Shown here in pieces: positions 26,100 through 37,559 of a stretch of 64,000 nt of DNA. Position 1 is the stretch's first letter. Every line of letters begins with the position of its first letter. The stretch spans positions 13,201,432 to 13,265,431 of the forward strand of contig NC_073307.1 of the NCBI RefSeq assembly GCF_027595985.1, read 5' to 3'. The notes below the pieces were generated by a model that searched no databases, was not told the DNA's origin, and worked only from the letters and a program-made list of their open reading frames with translations. The position numbers were made by a program, and so were the translations under genes. Origin of the DNA: Sorex araneus. Taxonomy: Eukaryota; Chordata; Mammalia; Eulipotyphla; Soricidae.

Positions 26100-26345
26100 G
26101 CTGGAGCAATAGCACAGCGGGTAGGGCGTTTGCCTTGCATGCGGCCGACCCAGGTTTGATTCCTCAGTCCCTCTTGGAGAGCCTGGCAAGCTACCAAGAG
26201 TATCTCGCTTGCATGGCAGGGCCTGGCAAGCTACCCGTGGCATATTCGATATGCCAAAAGCAGTAACAACAAGCCTCATAATGGAGATGTCACTGCTGCC
26301 TGCTCGAGCAAATCGATGAACAACAGGACGATAGTGCAGTGCTAG
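26100..26345 (+). mobile_element. Type B SINE, complete
   Basis: Full head (GGCTGGAGCAATAGCACAGC, B box GGTTTGATTCC), middle (GGCAAGCTACCCGTGGCATA) and RTE-derived tail (CTGCTCGAGCAAATCGATGA, GACGATAGTGCAGTGCT). AGCTTTCCTAGG occurs on both sides (about 26089-26100 and 26346-26357), a target duplication. Confidence 0.93.
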
Positions 26346-26471
26346 AGCTTTCCTAGGAATCAACAATAATCCTACATCCTACAAAATACAAAGTGAACTA
26401 AGCTTAGTTTACAAACGTTGAGGTTTCCACTGAGTATAGGATGAATGTAGGTTTTTTTTTTTTTTAGATAT

Positions 26472-26717
26472 TGGACTGGAGCCATAGCACAGCGGGACAG
26501 CGGGTAGGGCATTTGCCTTGCACACCACCAACCCAGGTTTGATTCCTCCATCCCTCTCAGAGAGCCTGACAAACTACTGAGAGTATCTAGTCTGCATGGC
26601 AGAGCCTGGCAAGCTCCCCGTGGAGTATTCGATATGCCAAAAACAGTAACAACAAGTCTCACATTGTAGACGTTACCACTGCTCACTGGAGCAAATGGCT
26701 AAACAACGGGAAGACAA
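26472..26717 (+). mobile_element. Type B SINE with small internal duplication in the A box
   Basis: The head reads CATAGCACAGCGGGACAGCG then GGTAGGGC, so the CAGCGGG unit of the A-box region is doubled. The middle and RTE-like tail follow to GGGAAGACAAT. It lies only about 125 bases after the previous type B copy. Confidence 0.9.
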
Positions 26718-26741
26718 TTATGATAAAATAATCATTAATTT

Positions 26742-26915
26742 TTTTTTTTTTGCTTTTTGGGTCACACCCAGCAATGCACAGGAGTCATTCCTGGCTCATG
26801 CACTCAAGAATCACCCCTGGCGGTGCTCAGGGGACCATATGGGATGCTGGGATTTGAACCCGGGTCGGCCGTGTGCAAGGCAAACGCCCTACCCACTGTG
26901 CTATCGCTCCAGCCC
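26742..26915 (-). mobile_element. Type A SINE, complete with target duplication
   Basis: T-tail, GCTTTTTGGGTCACACCCAG, reversed B box TTTGAACCCGGGTCGGCCG, head end CTATCGCTCCAGCCCC. Perfect 16-bp duplication AAAATAATCATTAATT on both sides (about 26723-26738 and 26916-26931), so a fairly recent insertion. Confidence 0.95.
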
Positions 26916-27035
26916 CAAAATAATCATTAATTTTTAATATTGTTTTGGGGCCACAGTAGTGCTGAGTTTCACACCATGATCAGTTGCATGTCTCCCTGGT
27001 TCAACTGAATGAGCTTTTTGAAATTAGTATTTGCC

Positions 27036-27200
27036 TCTGGGATCGCCAAAGTGATCGTGGGTAAGCCACTCGCCTTGCATGCAGCCAACCTGGAATTGTT
27101 CCTCAATATTACATGTTTCATGAGAGCACTTCCTGAGTGATCCCTGAGCACAGAGCCAGGGGGAAGCCCTGGACATAGCTGGATGTTCTCTCCAATCCCC
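27036..27200 (+). mobile_element. Type A-like SINE, old
   Basis: GCCACTCGCCTTGCATGCAG, CCAACCTGGAATTGTTCC and CCTGAGCACAGAGCCAGG are decayed head and body segments. Confidence 0.65.
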
Positions 27201-27242
27201 ACTGAAGAGAAGAAAAGGTTCTAGAATTTTACTGCTAGTACA

Positions 27243-27362
27243 TTTTTTGGGGCCACCCCCCAGCAGTGCTCAGGACTGATACCAGTGGTACCAGTGAATG
27301 AACTGGGTCTCCCTTATGCAAGCTAAGTGCCTTAAGCCCTGTGCTAAGTCTCTAGCCCCCGA
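27243..27362 (-). mobile_element. Type A-like SINE, old
   Basis: TTTTTTGGGGCCACCCCCCA, CAGCAGTGCTCAGGACTGAT and the head end GCTAAGTCTCTAGCCCC are recognisable. Confidence 0.65.
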
Positions 27363-27565
27363 TTCCAGGACTATCTGAAAGGACTTGAGACTCTCAAGAA
27401 AATCACCTGCCTTTTTTTTCTTTTAAACAAGGAATGATGCTCTGAAAATAACTCTGAAAATAGCCACAGTAAGATGTCTACATATGCCAGCTAGAAGAAT
27501 TTCATCAGAACAACAGGGTTGGAAATTTAGCCACCACTGATACAACACAAAGAAAATTCCAAAGG

Positions 27566-27670
27566 GAGGGTAAGGCACTTGCCTTGTGTATGGCCAGCTG
27601 GTTTGGATTCCTGGCATCCCGCTGGTGCCCTGAGTATTCCAGGTGTACCCCATGTGCCCCCCACCAAAGA
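27566..27670 (+). mobile_element. Type A-like SINE, short and old
   Basis: GAGGGTAAGGCACTTGCCTT, GGTTTGGATTCCTGGCATCC and CCAGGTGTACCCCATG. Head start lost. Confidence 0.6.
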
Positions 27671-27674
27671 CAAT

Positions 27675-28655
27675 GAACCTCTTATGTTTACACTTCTGAT
27701 CACTACATTTGTGTTAAAGCTCTATGGTTCTACATGAAATTATAATATTCTTAATGGACTAGGAGATGAATAGGGCCACAAAAAAATGGCTACCTTGTTT
27801 GTCTCATCTGTCTAAAATGTCATCCAAGGACACCTGTTTTCATAGCTACCTCAAACTTTAAGGCCTAAATTATAATCTACATTTTTACTCGATTTCTCTT
27901 ATAAATAGGTAACTGTCTCTTATGTGACACCACTGTCATTTTGGACATGAACCAGCCCTACTGAAAAATTCTTCTTGAACTTTATAAAAGTCAAGAAATG
28001 CAATGTGCTGGGCAGTGGACCCAGTAAATTATGCCATCTGCCCAACTTACTAAGTTTTCGCTGTGCTTGTCTCAACTATTTGATTCAGTGGGAACCAGTA
28101 TTAAAAACTCAATTAGCCAAATTTTCAAAGATCTTCTCAATAACTGCAAGTCCCCAAGTATCTCTTTGGATTGATCCACATCTTCTGAAATTTATAAACT
28201 CTTGCATCCTGAACCAGTTACAGATGACTCAAAATTGTCCAGAGTTCTGTCTCCCTGATCTCACAGTTGAGTTAAGGCACAAAGATTTCAATGTCTAACT
28301 GCTTGCTCTTGTCATGCCATTCTTTCCCAGGATGCACCAGTGGAATGGAGACTCGAATCCACACACCTCTCAACTGAGAAAGGTTATTGACTAAAAGACA
28401 CATTGAAAAAGCTCCTGGCCACCCCCTGCTGCACCCTTGGCAACAAAATGCCACCTGTCAGGTTCAAGTCACAGCACGAGGTGCACTGGTGACCTGCACC
28501 TCAGCTGGTTCTCCCCTGAGAGACTGACAGGAATCGAGAGCAACCAGTTCTGTATATGTTTTACTCACATTTTTTTTCTTCTGATGATCTCCCTCTCCTT
28601 TCCCTGAACAGAGAACACCTTTCATCACATCCATCAACCCATCATCTAGATGGAA
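27675..28655. other. Intronic DNA without recognised element
   Basis: A chance 107-codon open frame (27975-28298) lacks homology that I can recognise. Confidence 0.4.
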
Positions 28656-28659
28656 ATCT

Positions 28660-28792
28660 TTGTGTCTGGGGTTTTTTGGTTTGGGTCTGCACCCTTCGGG
28701 ACTCAGGAGACCAAGTAGGATGCTGGTGATGAAGCCCAGGTCGGCTGTGGGCAAGGCAAGCTCCCTACCCACTGTACTATCTTTCCAGCCAC
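28660..28792 (-). mobile_element. Type A SINE, old
   Basis: GGTTTGGGTCTGCACCC, GAAGCCCAGGTCGGCTGTGG and TACTATCTTTCCAGCC preserve the reversed order body, B box, head. Confidence 0.7.
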
Positions 28793-28799
28793 GTGTTTG

Positions 28800-29555
28800 G
28801 GTTTCAACAGAGGTGAGCTGACAAATCAAACTCTACAGTCAAAACAAGTAGGCTGGATGATTACCCCCTGACTCAAGCTAAAACAGCTGAGTAGTGGATG
28901 GTCCACGGATAACAAAGAGGCAATTGATGACAGTATCACCTGTTGCATATGAACAAATGCTTCTGGGAAGGTAGAATTTGTAACTACATAAAATTTATCA
29001 ACAAATAGATTGGGGGGGAGAGCAAGTGTACATAGGACACTGGTCTTGTTGCTCTATTTAACCAGTTCCCTTTTCAATTTTAGTTTTGGCATCAAATGAA
29101 ACAAATGTGTAACAGTGGTAAATTTTTGTATTTTTGTTGAGGCACATTTGTTTCTTCAGGATTTTACAGAGATGATGCTATATCAGTACTTTCAATAGCT
29201 CTCCACAGCCTCTGACCTCAATAAGAGAGGCTTTGAACCTGACCCCAGAAGGTCCTGCCTGGCACCAAGGGACAGGAAGTCACAGAGTTTGAGCTAATTC
29301 TTGGTCAATCACGACTTCAGAGAAAGTGTCCCAGTAAGAGGGAAGAGTGAACATTAATACTCCTAACATTAACCCTGGATAAAAGCTTCAGCAGGCTATA
29401 AATTCCAGGCACCCAGGAGCACAGACAGGACTCCCACTGCCAGTGTTTCCAGCAGAAGTGAGGGGGTGGTCATTAAGGTCCCACAGTTTGGGAAAAGACC
29501 AAAAATTTGGAACATGCTTGAGGCTGTCAACCTTTTCTGTATTTTCCCCAAACTC
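28800..29555. other. Intronic DNA without recognised element
   Basis: No exon, RNA gene or repeat identified. Confidence 0.4.
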
Positions 29556-29559
29556 TTCA

Positions 29560-29870
29560 ACAAGGAATGTATTTTGTTAATGGTAACATCAATATATATT
29601 ACATGAGCATCAGACGTACAACTTAATGATGTCATGTTTCTCTACACAGCAGAATAAGCCCCACAATAAGTCTAGTTAACATTCAAAAACCATTTTAACT
29701 AGTATCTAGGCTCAGTAATTTAAAAATCTGCAGCAGTGATGAACTACAGTCACAGTACATTATGTTCCTGCAGCATTTTATAACTGAATTGTGTACCTTC
29801 ATATCTTGCTGTTAATATCCAATATGGAATCACTTTATACATGCAGTATGGTTTACACCATGTGGTTGAC
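29560..29870 (-). mobile_element. Old L1 3'UTR fragment
   Basis: CCCCACAATAAGTCTAGTTA and neighbouring sequence match the 3'UTR of an older mammalian L1 subfamily in reverse. Confidence 0.6.
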
Positions 29871-30149
29871 TTGTGCATATTTATTTTTCATGCTTTTATA
29901 TATAGCTGGTGTTCCAAGAATTTCATATTTTTAAAAATATCTTTGTTCTCACTTGCTGCTGAAAGTCTATAAATCCTATATCTATAAATCCAAAGGCTGT
30001 AAATAACCACTTTTTATCATTTCCATCTTCAGGGCTGCAACTTCTCTGGGTAATTTGGTTAGAATTGATTGATCACTTTATCAGTTCTCATCAGCTACAA
30101 ATACCATGCTGTCTCATGGGATCATTTGAGTTTTTCATTTTTTGTTTAA

Positions 30150-30630
30150 AATTTTTTATTAGTGAATCACCGTGAGGTACAGTTACAAACTTATGAACTT
30201 TCGTGTTTGTATTTCAGTCATACAGTGATCGTTTACCCATCCCTCTACCAATGCCCATTCTCCTCCACCAATGTTCCCAGTATCCCTCCCACCACCCCCA
30301 CCCCATCCCCCACCATCCCACCCTACCTCAGCAGGGCATTCCCTTTTGTTCTCTCTCCTTTTGGGTGTTGTAGCTTGCAATAGAGGTATTAAGTGGCCTT
30401 CATATTTGGCCTATGGTCTTCTTTCAGCCTGTATCTTTCAACCCGAATGGGTCCTCCCAAGTAAAGGGAACTCCCAAGCCCTTTACTTGGTGTTCCCTTC
30501 TTTATCTCAGCTGCATTTTCCCCCAGCATGAGAGGCCGGTTTCCAAGCTGTGGGGCAGACTTCCTGGTCCTTATCTCTACTACTCTTGGGTGTTAGTCTC
30601 CCACTCTGTTACTTTATATTCCACAGATAT
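30150..30630 (-). mobile_element. L1 3'UTR of an internally deleted copy
   Basis: Reversed A-tail and terminal AGTGAATCACCGTGAGGTAC, C-rich 3'UTR at about 30240-30330, up to TATATTCCACAGA at about 30629. A perfect 12-bp inverted repeat lies at 30457-30490. Confidence 0.85.
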
Positions 30631-30634
30631 TTCC

Positions 30635-31420
30635 ATAATCACTTCTTAAAGTTCTTGCACCTTGTAGTTAGCCCTTTCCAAAATTACACTTCACTTATTC
30701 ACTACTCATTTAAAACTATTTTAGGCAGTTCTCTGGTTTCCTTTATCTGATCAATCTCTGTCTTCAGCCTTCCTGGAAGTCTGATTCTGTCCTTCGTGGT
30801 TTCCTCTGTCTCCTGCTCAGGATTCTTATTTCTCTTTCTGGAATTTGGAGCCCTGCACTCACATTTGGTGGTCTTTATCTGCTCAAATCTTGTGACCTCT
30901 AAGTTGAGGGGAAGTCCCTCCAGACAGCTTTTGTATCTGCCTCTGCCAGACACGCTGGGATGCTATCAATCAAAGACCATTTTAAGTTTATTTCTTGCCT
31001 TGGGGCTCTCCGGTCAGGCACATATTTTAAGTCTGAACTCCAAATACACTTGAAGGAAGGACTGTGGTTACAAACTCTTATGGAAGCAGCTTCCCTTGCC
31101 AACAATCACTCCGGGACAATTAAATGTCCGGAGCATCTCTCTTTGCCAAAGGTAGATTATTTCGAGTCCCCTGCTTCAATCTGAGCATAAATTTCCGGGG
31201 TCGCGGGATTATGGTCGGATGTCGTTCCACCTTGCCCTATAACTTGAGCTCACAGCTTGCTTCCTGTTCCTGCTCACCATTAAAAACCAATACTAGCAAA
31301 CACCCCACAGGCTGCTGTCACCTTAACTTGACCTTGAAGCTTGGACTTTCAGCTTTGTGGGTGCCTGGGGATTACTGTTCTTTGTTTTTTTGGCAAGTTC
31401 AATAATAATGCTCCTTGCTT
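30635..31420 (-). mobile_element. Probable L1 5' region with ORF1 N-terminus, joined to the 3'UTR
   Basis: On the minus strand an 83-codon frame starting at 30953 is charged and coiled-coil-like (KRNKNPEQETEETTKDR, GRLKTEIDQIKETRELP), as in L1 ORF1 N-termini, and stops at 30702. Upstream (31000-31420) is GC-richer leader-like sequence. ORF2 is absent: the ORF1-like part leads within about 80 bases to the 3'UTR at 30630. The L1 assignment of this half is inferred from position and composition. Confidence 0.55.
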
Positions 31421-31424
31421 TATT

Positions 31425-32205
31425 CAGCACTGAGGTGCTTTGCATAGGCCCTCTTCCCCAGATACACAGTCTACCACACTGCCAGAAATGGAATCACCAT
31501 AGTTTTAAGATGTAAAAAAAAAATCCATTTAAAATGACTGTTAAGTCAATGGAAACAAAGCCAAAAAACAAAACTATTTTCTTGCAAGTATGAGAAGTAT
31601 GGGTTGTTCCACTCCCCACCCCACCTGCCCAAAATAAACACTCCTGTAATACTGCATTTATCTTTGGCATTATTCCTTCAGTTGTTGCCTATTATAAGAA
31701 AATTTTGAGAAGGAAGCGTAGTTCTAAGTATTTCCAGCAAAGACTTCTCCCGACACTTTCTTTTTGAGGAAGTGAGCACCCCCCACCAAGTTGGTGTCAG
31801 ACAGAGAAAGCCAGAAGTATCCGGAAGAGAAGGTAGCAGTAACCAAGGTCTGAGTCTCACTAATTAATCAAATTCCTCTCACTCCTCCTGAACATAATGA
31901 CCAGATTAATATCTTAGAGCATGGGTCCGAATCATGCCCAGGGCTCTAGTACCTGTCTGCAGAGGTCAGAAATGGGTGGGCCTCTGTCCCAGAGATGGCT
32001 CTGCAGATTCCTGGAGTGTGGCTCCAAGTCAGGTTGCCGGGGTTCTTGTAGCAGTAGAGCCCTCAAATTTATTACAAGAAGTTTAAAGACCCACAGATGT
32101 ACTATGAAGTGACTGAAGCTGAATAGCTAAATCTTATTGTACACATATATATGCGTCCCCTCGCATACTGATAATTTTCAGATATATAGTCACTATTAGT
32201 GATGA
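31425..32205. other. Intronic DNA without recognised element
   Basis: No exon or repeat recognised. Confidence 0.4.
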
Positions 32206-32211
32206 AAACCA

Positions 32212-32388
32212 GGGCTGGGGCGATAGTACAGAGGGTAGCGTATCAGCTTTGCATGCAGTAAACCCAGGTTTGATCCCTGACATCCCATATGGTCCTCTGA
32301 GCACATCAGGAGTAATTCCTGAATGCAAAGTCAGGAGTAGTAACCCCTGAGCATCACCAAATGTGACCCCAAACCAAAAATAAATACA
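32212..32388 (+). mobile_element. Type A SINE
   Basis: GGGCTGGGGCGATAGTACAG, B box GGTTTGATCCC, CATCCCATATGGTCCTCTGA and the tail TGTGACCCCAAACCAAAAAT. Confidence 0.88.
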
Positions 32389-32458
32389 TTTCATTTATGT
32401 TATCACTAAAGTTACATTATCTTTACATGTTTTCTCCTATAAAAAGACACTAGAGATG

Positions 32459-32703
32459 AGGGGCCGGGGATACTGGGACCTTGGTGGTAGAAGATGTGCA
32501 TTGGTGGAGGGTTGGGTGATCGATCACTGTATGACTGAAACCCAAAAAGGAAAGCTTTGCAACTGTATCTCATGGTGATTAATAATAATAACAATAATAT
32601 TAACATTCTGAATTTAAAAAAAAGTAATGTGCAGTTCATGCCCAATTCAATCAGTTTAATCAATGGCTAAATAAATAGCAGTATTCCTACATTGCAAAAA
32701 AAA
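32459..32703 (+). mobile_element. L1 3' end with apparent 3' transduction
   Basis: L1 3' terminus (GTGCATTGGTGGAGGGTTGG ... CTCATGGTGATTAATAATAA) to about 32605, an A-rich run at about 32617-32624, then about 70 bases unrelated to L1. This ends with AATAAA (32670-32675) about 20 bases before a second A-run. Flanked by AAAAAGACACTAGAGATG (32441-32458) and AAAAAGACACTAGAAATG (32704-32721), an 18-bp duplication with one mismatch. Confidence 0.8.
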
Positions 32704-32721
32704 AAAAAGACACTAGAAATG

Positions 32722-35700
32722 TGTGTTGACAGAAAAGAAGGGAATAAAATCTAATCATGTTAAATGTTCCTTCAACTCAGAAGTTTGACTATCAAGTGGT
32801 TTGTCTCCCTGGCTGAACCGTGATTATGTCATTTCATATCTGTTGGACGTCCTGCTCTACGAGGAGCCTCAGGAAGACAGGCTGGTGCTGACGTTCCCCC
32901 TAAAGAAACTGACAAAGGACCCCGCCATCCCCGGTCTGTCAGCCTGGCTGGAAAGGCTTTGAGTGCTGAGAAGCCATTCCTGTCCTCACGTGAGTCTCTT
33001 CCTTAACGTCCCCAAATCTCACCAAGAATGCACTGCTCCGGCAGCTGGACCAGGAGAGATAATTCCTGGCACATGGCTCCGTGGAAGGCTGCTCAGGTTC
33101 CCCTCGGGCGGGATCCAGTTTACTGTGAGCAGGGCCTCAGTCAGAGGCAGCGAACTCCTGCGTCTAGAACTTCCTTTTATGCCAGAGCTCACACATCTCA
33201 AAACTGGACCAAATAATCTGAAACCAGAGGACATACATGCCTTTCCTTTCCCAGAAGAACCCCTGGTCTTCTTACGAGTTCCTCTTTCTTCCTACTCACT
33301 CACCTTACCACCCTGACGTGGAGGGCACAGGCTGGCGGGAAGGGATGAAGTTGGATGGCAAAGGCACCTGTCTGGATTCCTGTTTTCGTCCCTTTCTCAA
33401 AAAATGGTCAGATAAAGCTCGCCTGAATTTAGACCATCCCTGGCTCGACTCAACCGGCAACTCTCCATCCCCGAGAACCTGCGCCTGTGTGCGGGATGCA
33501 GGAGCCCCTGAGTATCTAATCCCCATGTTTGGGACTGAGATGTGACACCGTGTTCTCACTGAGGACCAGACAGGGAGTTAGAAGAGGCTCCGATCTCCTG
33601 CCATTCGGGGAGGTGGCAGAGCTGTGCGTGATCTCCCCCCAGGCTCAAGGGAATCCCCACGGGAGGGTGTCTTAGGATGTTGCTGAATTCCAAAGCCCCC
33701 TCCCCTCCCCAACAAGGAGCTCCCAGAGTCGCCTCTGTCACTTCCAGCACACCCGGATCCAGCATTCCTCTGCCTGCTTCTTTCCTTCCGTTACAAACCG
33801 TTCCATCTGGGCACCGCATCTGACGGAATAAAGCACCAGAGAAACTGCTTCTATCGCTGTTTCAGAGCGGAGTGAGATGACAATTACACCTTTTAAACTC
33901 ATTAGCTGGATTCTACCAGAGGCAAACTGAACAGGTTCTTGATTTTTTTTTTTATCTTTTCCTGAATGCTCACTGTAAAGTTTAGGCTATAAAGTCGTGT
34001 CCCATGTCTTTCTAATGGAAACTATGACTGAATGGACAGCTCCTGTTCGTTAAAGGAAGGAATCTTTCACACCCTGGGCAGAATTAATCAGGAGTCTCAT
34101 CAGATTGACTTTAATCAAAGAACATTTGGCGAATCCATCCACAAGGCAGGATGTGTAGATACTTGAATCTTGCAGTGTCTAATTTCTCACCCAGGAGCCA
34201 AATATCCTTTGTAGACCGCTAGCATATTCTAAAGGGACCACAAGTGAAAAATCACACACATAGAGAAGACCTTGGCATGAGACTCGGGCGCCAACCTGTA
34301 GCGCAGGGGGCATGGCGGGGAGAAGGTTGGCCCTGAGAACTAACAGTCGCATCTTTACACATCAGAAGGGCCAGGAATGCTCAAGTTCTTTGGGGACACC
34401 TCCTCTGAGTTCAGCCGCGACTTGCCTGCCAGATGGCCAGAGGCAAATCCCCATGGTGCACCCACCAAAGAGGAGGCCACGGGTGGGAGAAGACCAAGAT
34501 GCTATTTAGCACAGACCGAGTCTTGGGGCTGAGTTCACAAGGGCCCGCAGTGAACGGGATGGAACGGACACGTTGCTACAGTACAGCTTAGGCCAGTATC
34601 AATCACAGAAGGGCACACAGCACCCCGATGAAAGCCAGGAAAATCTGCAAGCACCAAAAAGGCACCAGGCAGAGCTGGTGTGTGCAGAGAGGCTGCCTCA
34701 GCGGCAGGTGAGATACGTGGAAACACGGGGTGCTGATGAGAAGGGTGGGCGCGTGAGACTGACGCAGATGTGGGCGTCCATCTTTCCACTTCATAAACCC
34801 ATTTCCCCCCATCAGAGCTCTTGCACAGCCCGGCACCACCCACCGCTAAGGAAACGCATTCCTGAACCTTACTACTCTGAGTGCCGAGAAGTGATGGTTT
34901 TGGCTGGCTGGTTTTTCCTACTTCTGAATTTGAAAGGCAGCCTTGAAAGCCTCACGAAGCCCCGCCCTGGACCGGGTTTCCTGCAGATGAAGTTCCTAAC
35001 TAAACAGCGGCTCATTTTCTCAGCTGCGGTGGGCGACCTTCTGCCTTAGACACAGCCCCGACTGGGGCGGCCGATAAAACGGGTGACTTGTAACTCAAGG
35101 GCTGCACGATACTTCTGAAGGGCTCTGGGCAACGTCATTTCACAATCTAGCTTTTGTGTCTGCAAACTGCCTACTTTCAGAGGTGACCTGTGCCTCATGG
35201 AGGAGGACAGTGTCCAGGCAGTCGGTCTGCAGCTCAGCCCAGCCTGTCCCCCCCCCCCCCAACCCAGCCCACTGGCCAAGCTCCCTGTGGTCCAGAGCAG
35301 GGTTCTCAAGTTCAGCACGAGTGACACAGATTTAGTGACGCCCACATGGCGTCCAAACCTTAAATGCCACCTCATCAGGCCCGTGCCCATCTTCTCCTTA
35401 GAGACCCGCGTCAGCGAGGCCATGGGCTGTGTCCATGCTGCATCAGACCAGCACGGGGCCAGCTTCCAGCTGATCCACCACGGATGTGTCTGCAGTTCCG
35501 TGTTAGCATCATCGAGGCGAACAAATCCTCCCACGCACACTACTGAAAATTATGTCCACCCTCAGAATTCTGTCTACACTCGAAACGACTTGCCATTCTA
35601 GTGCAATTTAGAAAAGTTCCAGGTTTCCTGGCTCGGTTAGGAGGGGAGGTGAAAAGTGGAAACAGACCCAACAGTCCTGTCAGGAGACAGTGATTCAGGA

Positions 35701-35885
35701 TCCTGGTCTCTTTGCCTCTTTGGATCTCTTTCTTATAAAAAAATAATTTAAAAAAGCCAATTTTTTTAAAAAAATGGCTTTCATGTTGTTCTGAAGTTAA
35801 AAAATTTGGACATTTCTTTCAGTATTGGGAGATCCTGTCCTTGAAGGGGGAAGAGGAGGACTTTTGCTCAAAGAAATGCAGAACA
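32722..35885. other. Intronic DNA, moderately GC-rich, no exon recognised
   Basis: Several open frames of up to about 160 codons exist but lack homology and splice context. A run of about 13 C lies at 35248-35260. No repeat family identified. Confidence 0.4.
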
Positions 35886-36048
35886 GGGGCTGGGGTGATA
35901 TCACAGCGGGTAGGGTGTTTGCCTTGCATGTGGCCGACCCGGGTTCAATTCCCAGCATCCCTTATGGTTCCCTGAGCACCGCCAGGGTAATTCCTGAGTG
36001 CAGAGCCAGAAGTGACCCCTGTGCATCGCTGGGTGTGACCCAAAAAGC
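35886..36048 (+). mobile_element. Type A SINE with long polypurine tail
   Basis: GGGGCTGGGGTGATATCACA, B box GGGTTCAATTCCC, body CATCGCTGGGTGTGACCC and tail AAAAAGCAAAAGAAAG. The A-rich tail has expanded into the GAAA array that follows. Confidence 0.92.
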
Positions 36049-36351
<303 letters not shown>

Positions 36352-37394
36352 TGTAAAAAACTAAAGCTCGCCGAGGGGCGAGTGCACTCGCAGGCTCTCC
36401 GGGCAGCTCTGTCTCACCACCCGTGTTCGGTGCTCTGGAACCGCAGTGTGTGGACTGGATCGGGACGGCCGGTGGTCAAGGACAGGCGAAGAAGAACGAG
36501 GACCAAGCTGGTTGCTGATTAGTTACCGTTTATTCAATCTTCAATCTTTCTCATCTCCCGCACTCCCAGCTCCGGCCTCTCTCTGGATCTACCACTTAAC
36601 TGCTGCTTTTCTCTGGCTTCTCTCTCTCCTCCTCCTTGTCTCTCCCACCTTGCCCTCTAGGCTACACCCAGCCAGGTAGCCAAATCAACATAAGAAAGCC
36701 CTTCCTGAGGGCAGGGCACTCCAAAGACCTTCCTCACTCTTAAAGGTTTTTTTCTTTTCCTTAGTCCAGGAACTTATTACCATCTCAATACTAGTTATTT
36801 TTGTATGGACATAGCAAGGGATACATTGAGGCTAGCAAGGCAGCTCTCCTGGCAACATCTTGAAACAGGCTCAGACCACAGCACTCAGGCCAGATTAATC
36901 ATTCCTCACCCTAGCAGGGTCCAAATCTAGTATCACTCTTTGGATCATGACAGCATTTGTCCATGATCAAGCTCTTAACTTATAGTTAAGCATTAGGCAC
37001 TTTGGCCAGGCCCATCTCGATGCCAGGGTAGCACACAACTCACCGCTTGCCCTGGGTCCTTCTTGTCCCACGTCGGGACCGTGCTTTGGGGGTGCTAGGA
37101 AGTAAGGGCAGGTGAGGCTTAGGTCAAGAGAACAGATGCCCTGGAGAAAAATATCATGTAGAGTCAAATGACTCCCAGGTTACAAAAGCATAACATTTGT
37201 TAAGTCTTCCTGTGTCCATACAAAAAGGACTAGCTCTGAATAAACTATGCAAAGGACTCAAGGAGAAGAGAAAAACATTATTTACAAGTCAACAGAACAC
37301 CAAGAAAGAAGCTACAAATAAACAAAGAGGAATAGGAGCACTGTAACGGGAGTAACCCAATAAACCTAAACTACTGAGGCTATGTTATCCTACA
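36352..37394 (-). mobile_element. Solo LTR of a class II (ERVK-like) endogenous retrovirus
   Basis: Ends are TGTAAAAAACT... and ...TTATCCTACA, the inverted TGTA/TACA termini of an LTR, flanked by a 6-bp duplication AGAGAG (36346-36351 and 37395-37400). Orientation is minus because the only well placed AATAAA (TTTATT at 36529-36534) lies on the minus strand, about 180 bases before the 3' end at 36352. The U3-like part is about 850 bases. There is no internal retroviral coding sequence, so this is the product of LTR-LTR recombination. The 6-bp duplication fits class II elements. The duplication lies in a GA-rich repeat, so its value as proof is reduced. Confidence 0.78.
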
Positions 37395-37400
37395 AGAGAG

Positions 37401-37431
<31 letters not shown>

Positions 37432-37469
37432 AAGAAAGAAAGGAAGAAAGAAAGAAAGGAAGAAAGGAA

Positions 37470-37558
<89 letters not shown>
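37395..37558 (+). repeat. Polypurine microsatellite, continuation after the LTR
   Basis: (GAAA)n with some GGAA and GAGA units. It is the other half of the SINE-tail array split by the LTR. The following GCTGAACA resembles GCAGAACA before the SINE (35878-35885), a possible original SINE target duplication. Confidence 0.9.
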
Positions 37559-37559
37559 G

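Noticed and set aside
32963-33316. Possible extra exon in the GC-rich part of the intron
   Set aside because: The frame is open, but no family is recognised and no paired splice sites in phase were evident.
34573-35049. 158-codon open frame
   Set aside because: No recognisable domain, no splice context and low-complexity composition. Probably chance in a GC-rich stretch.
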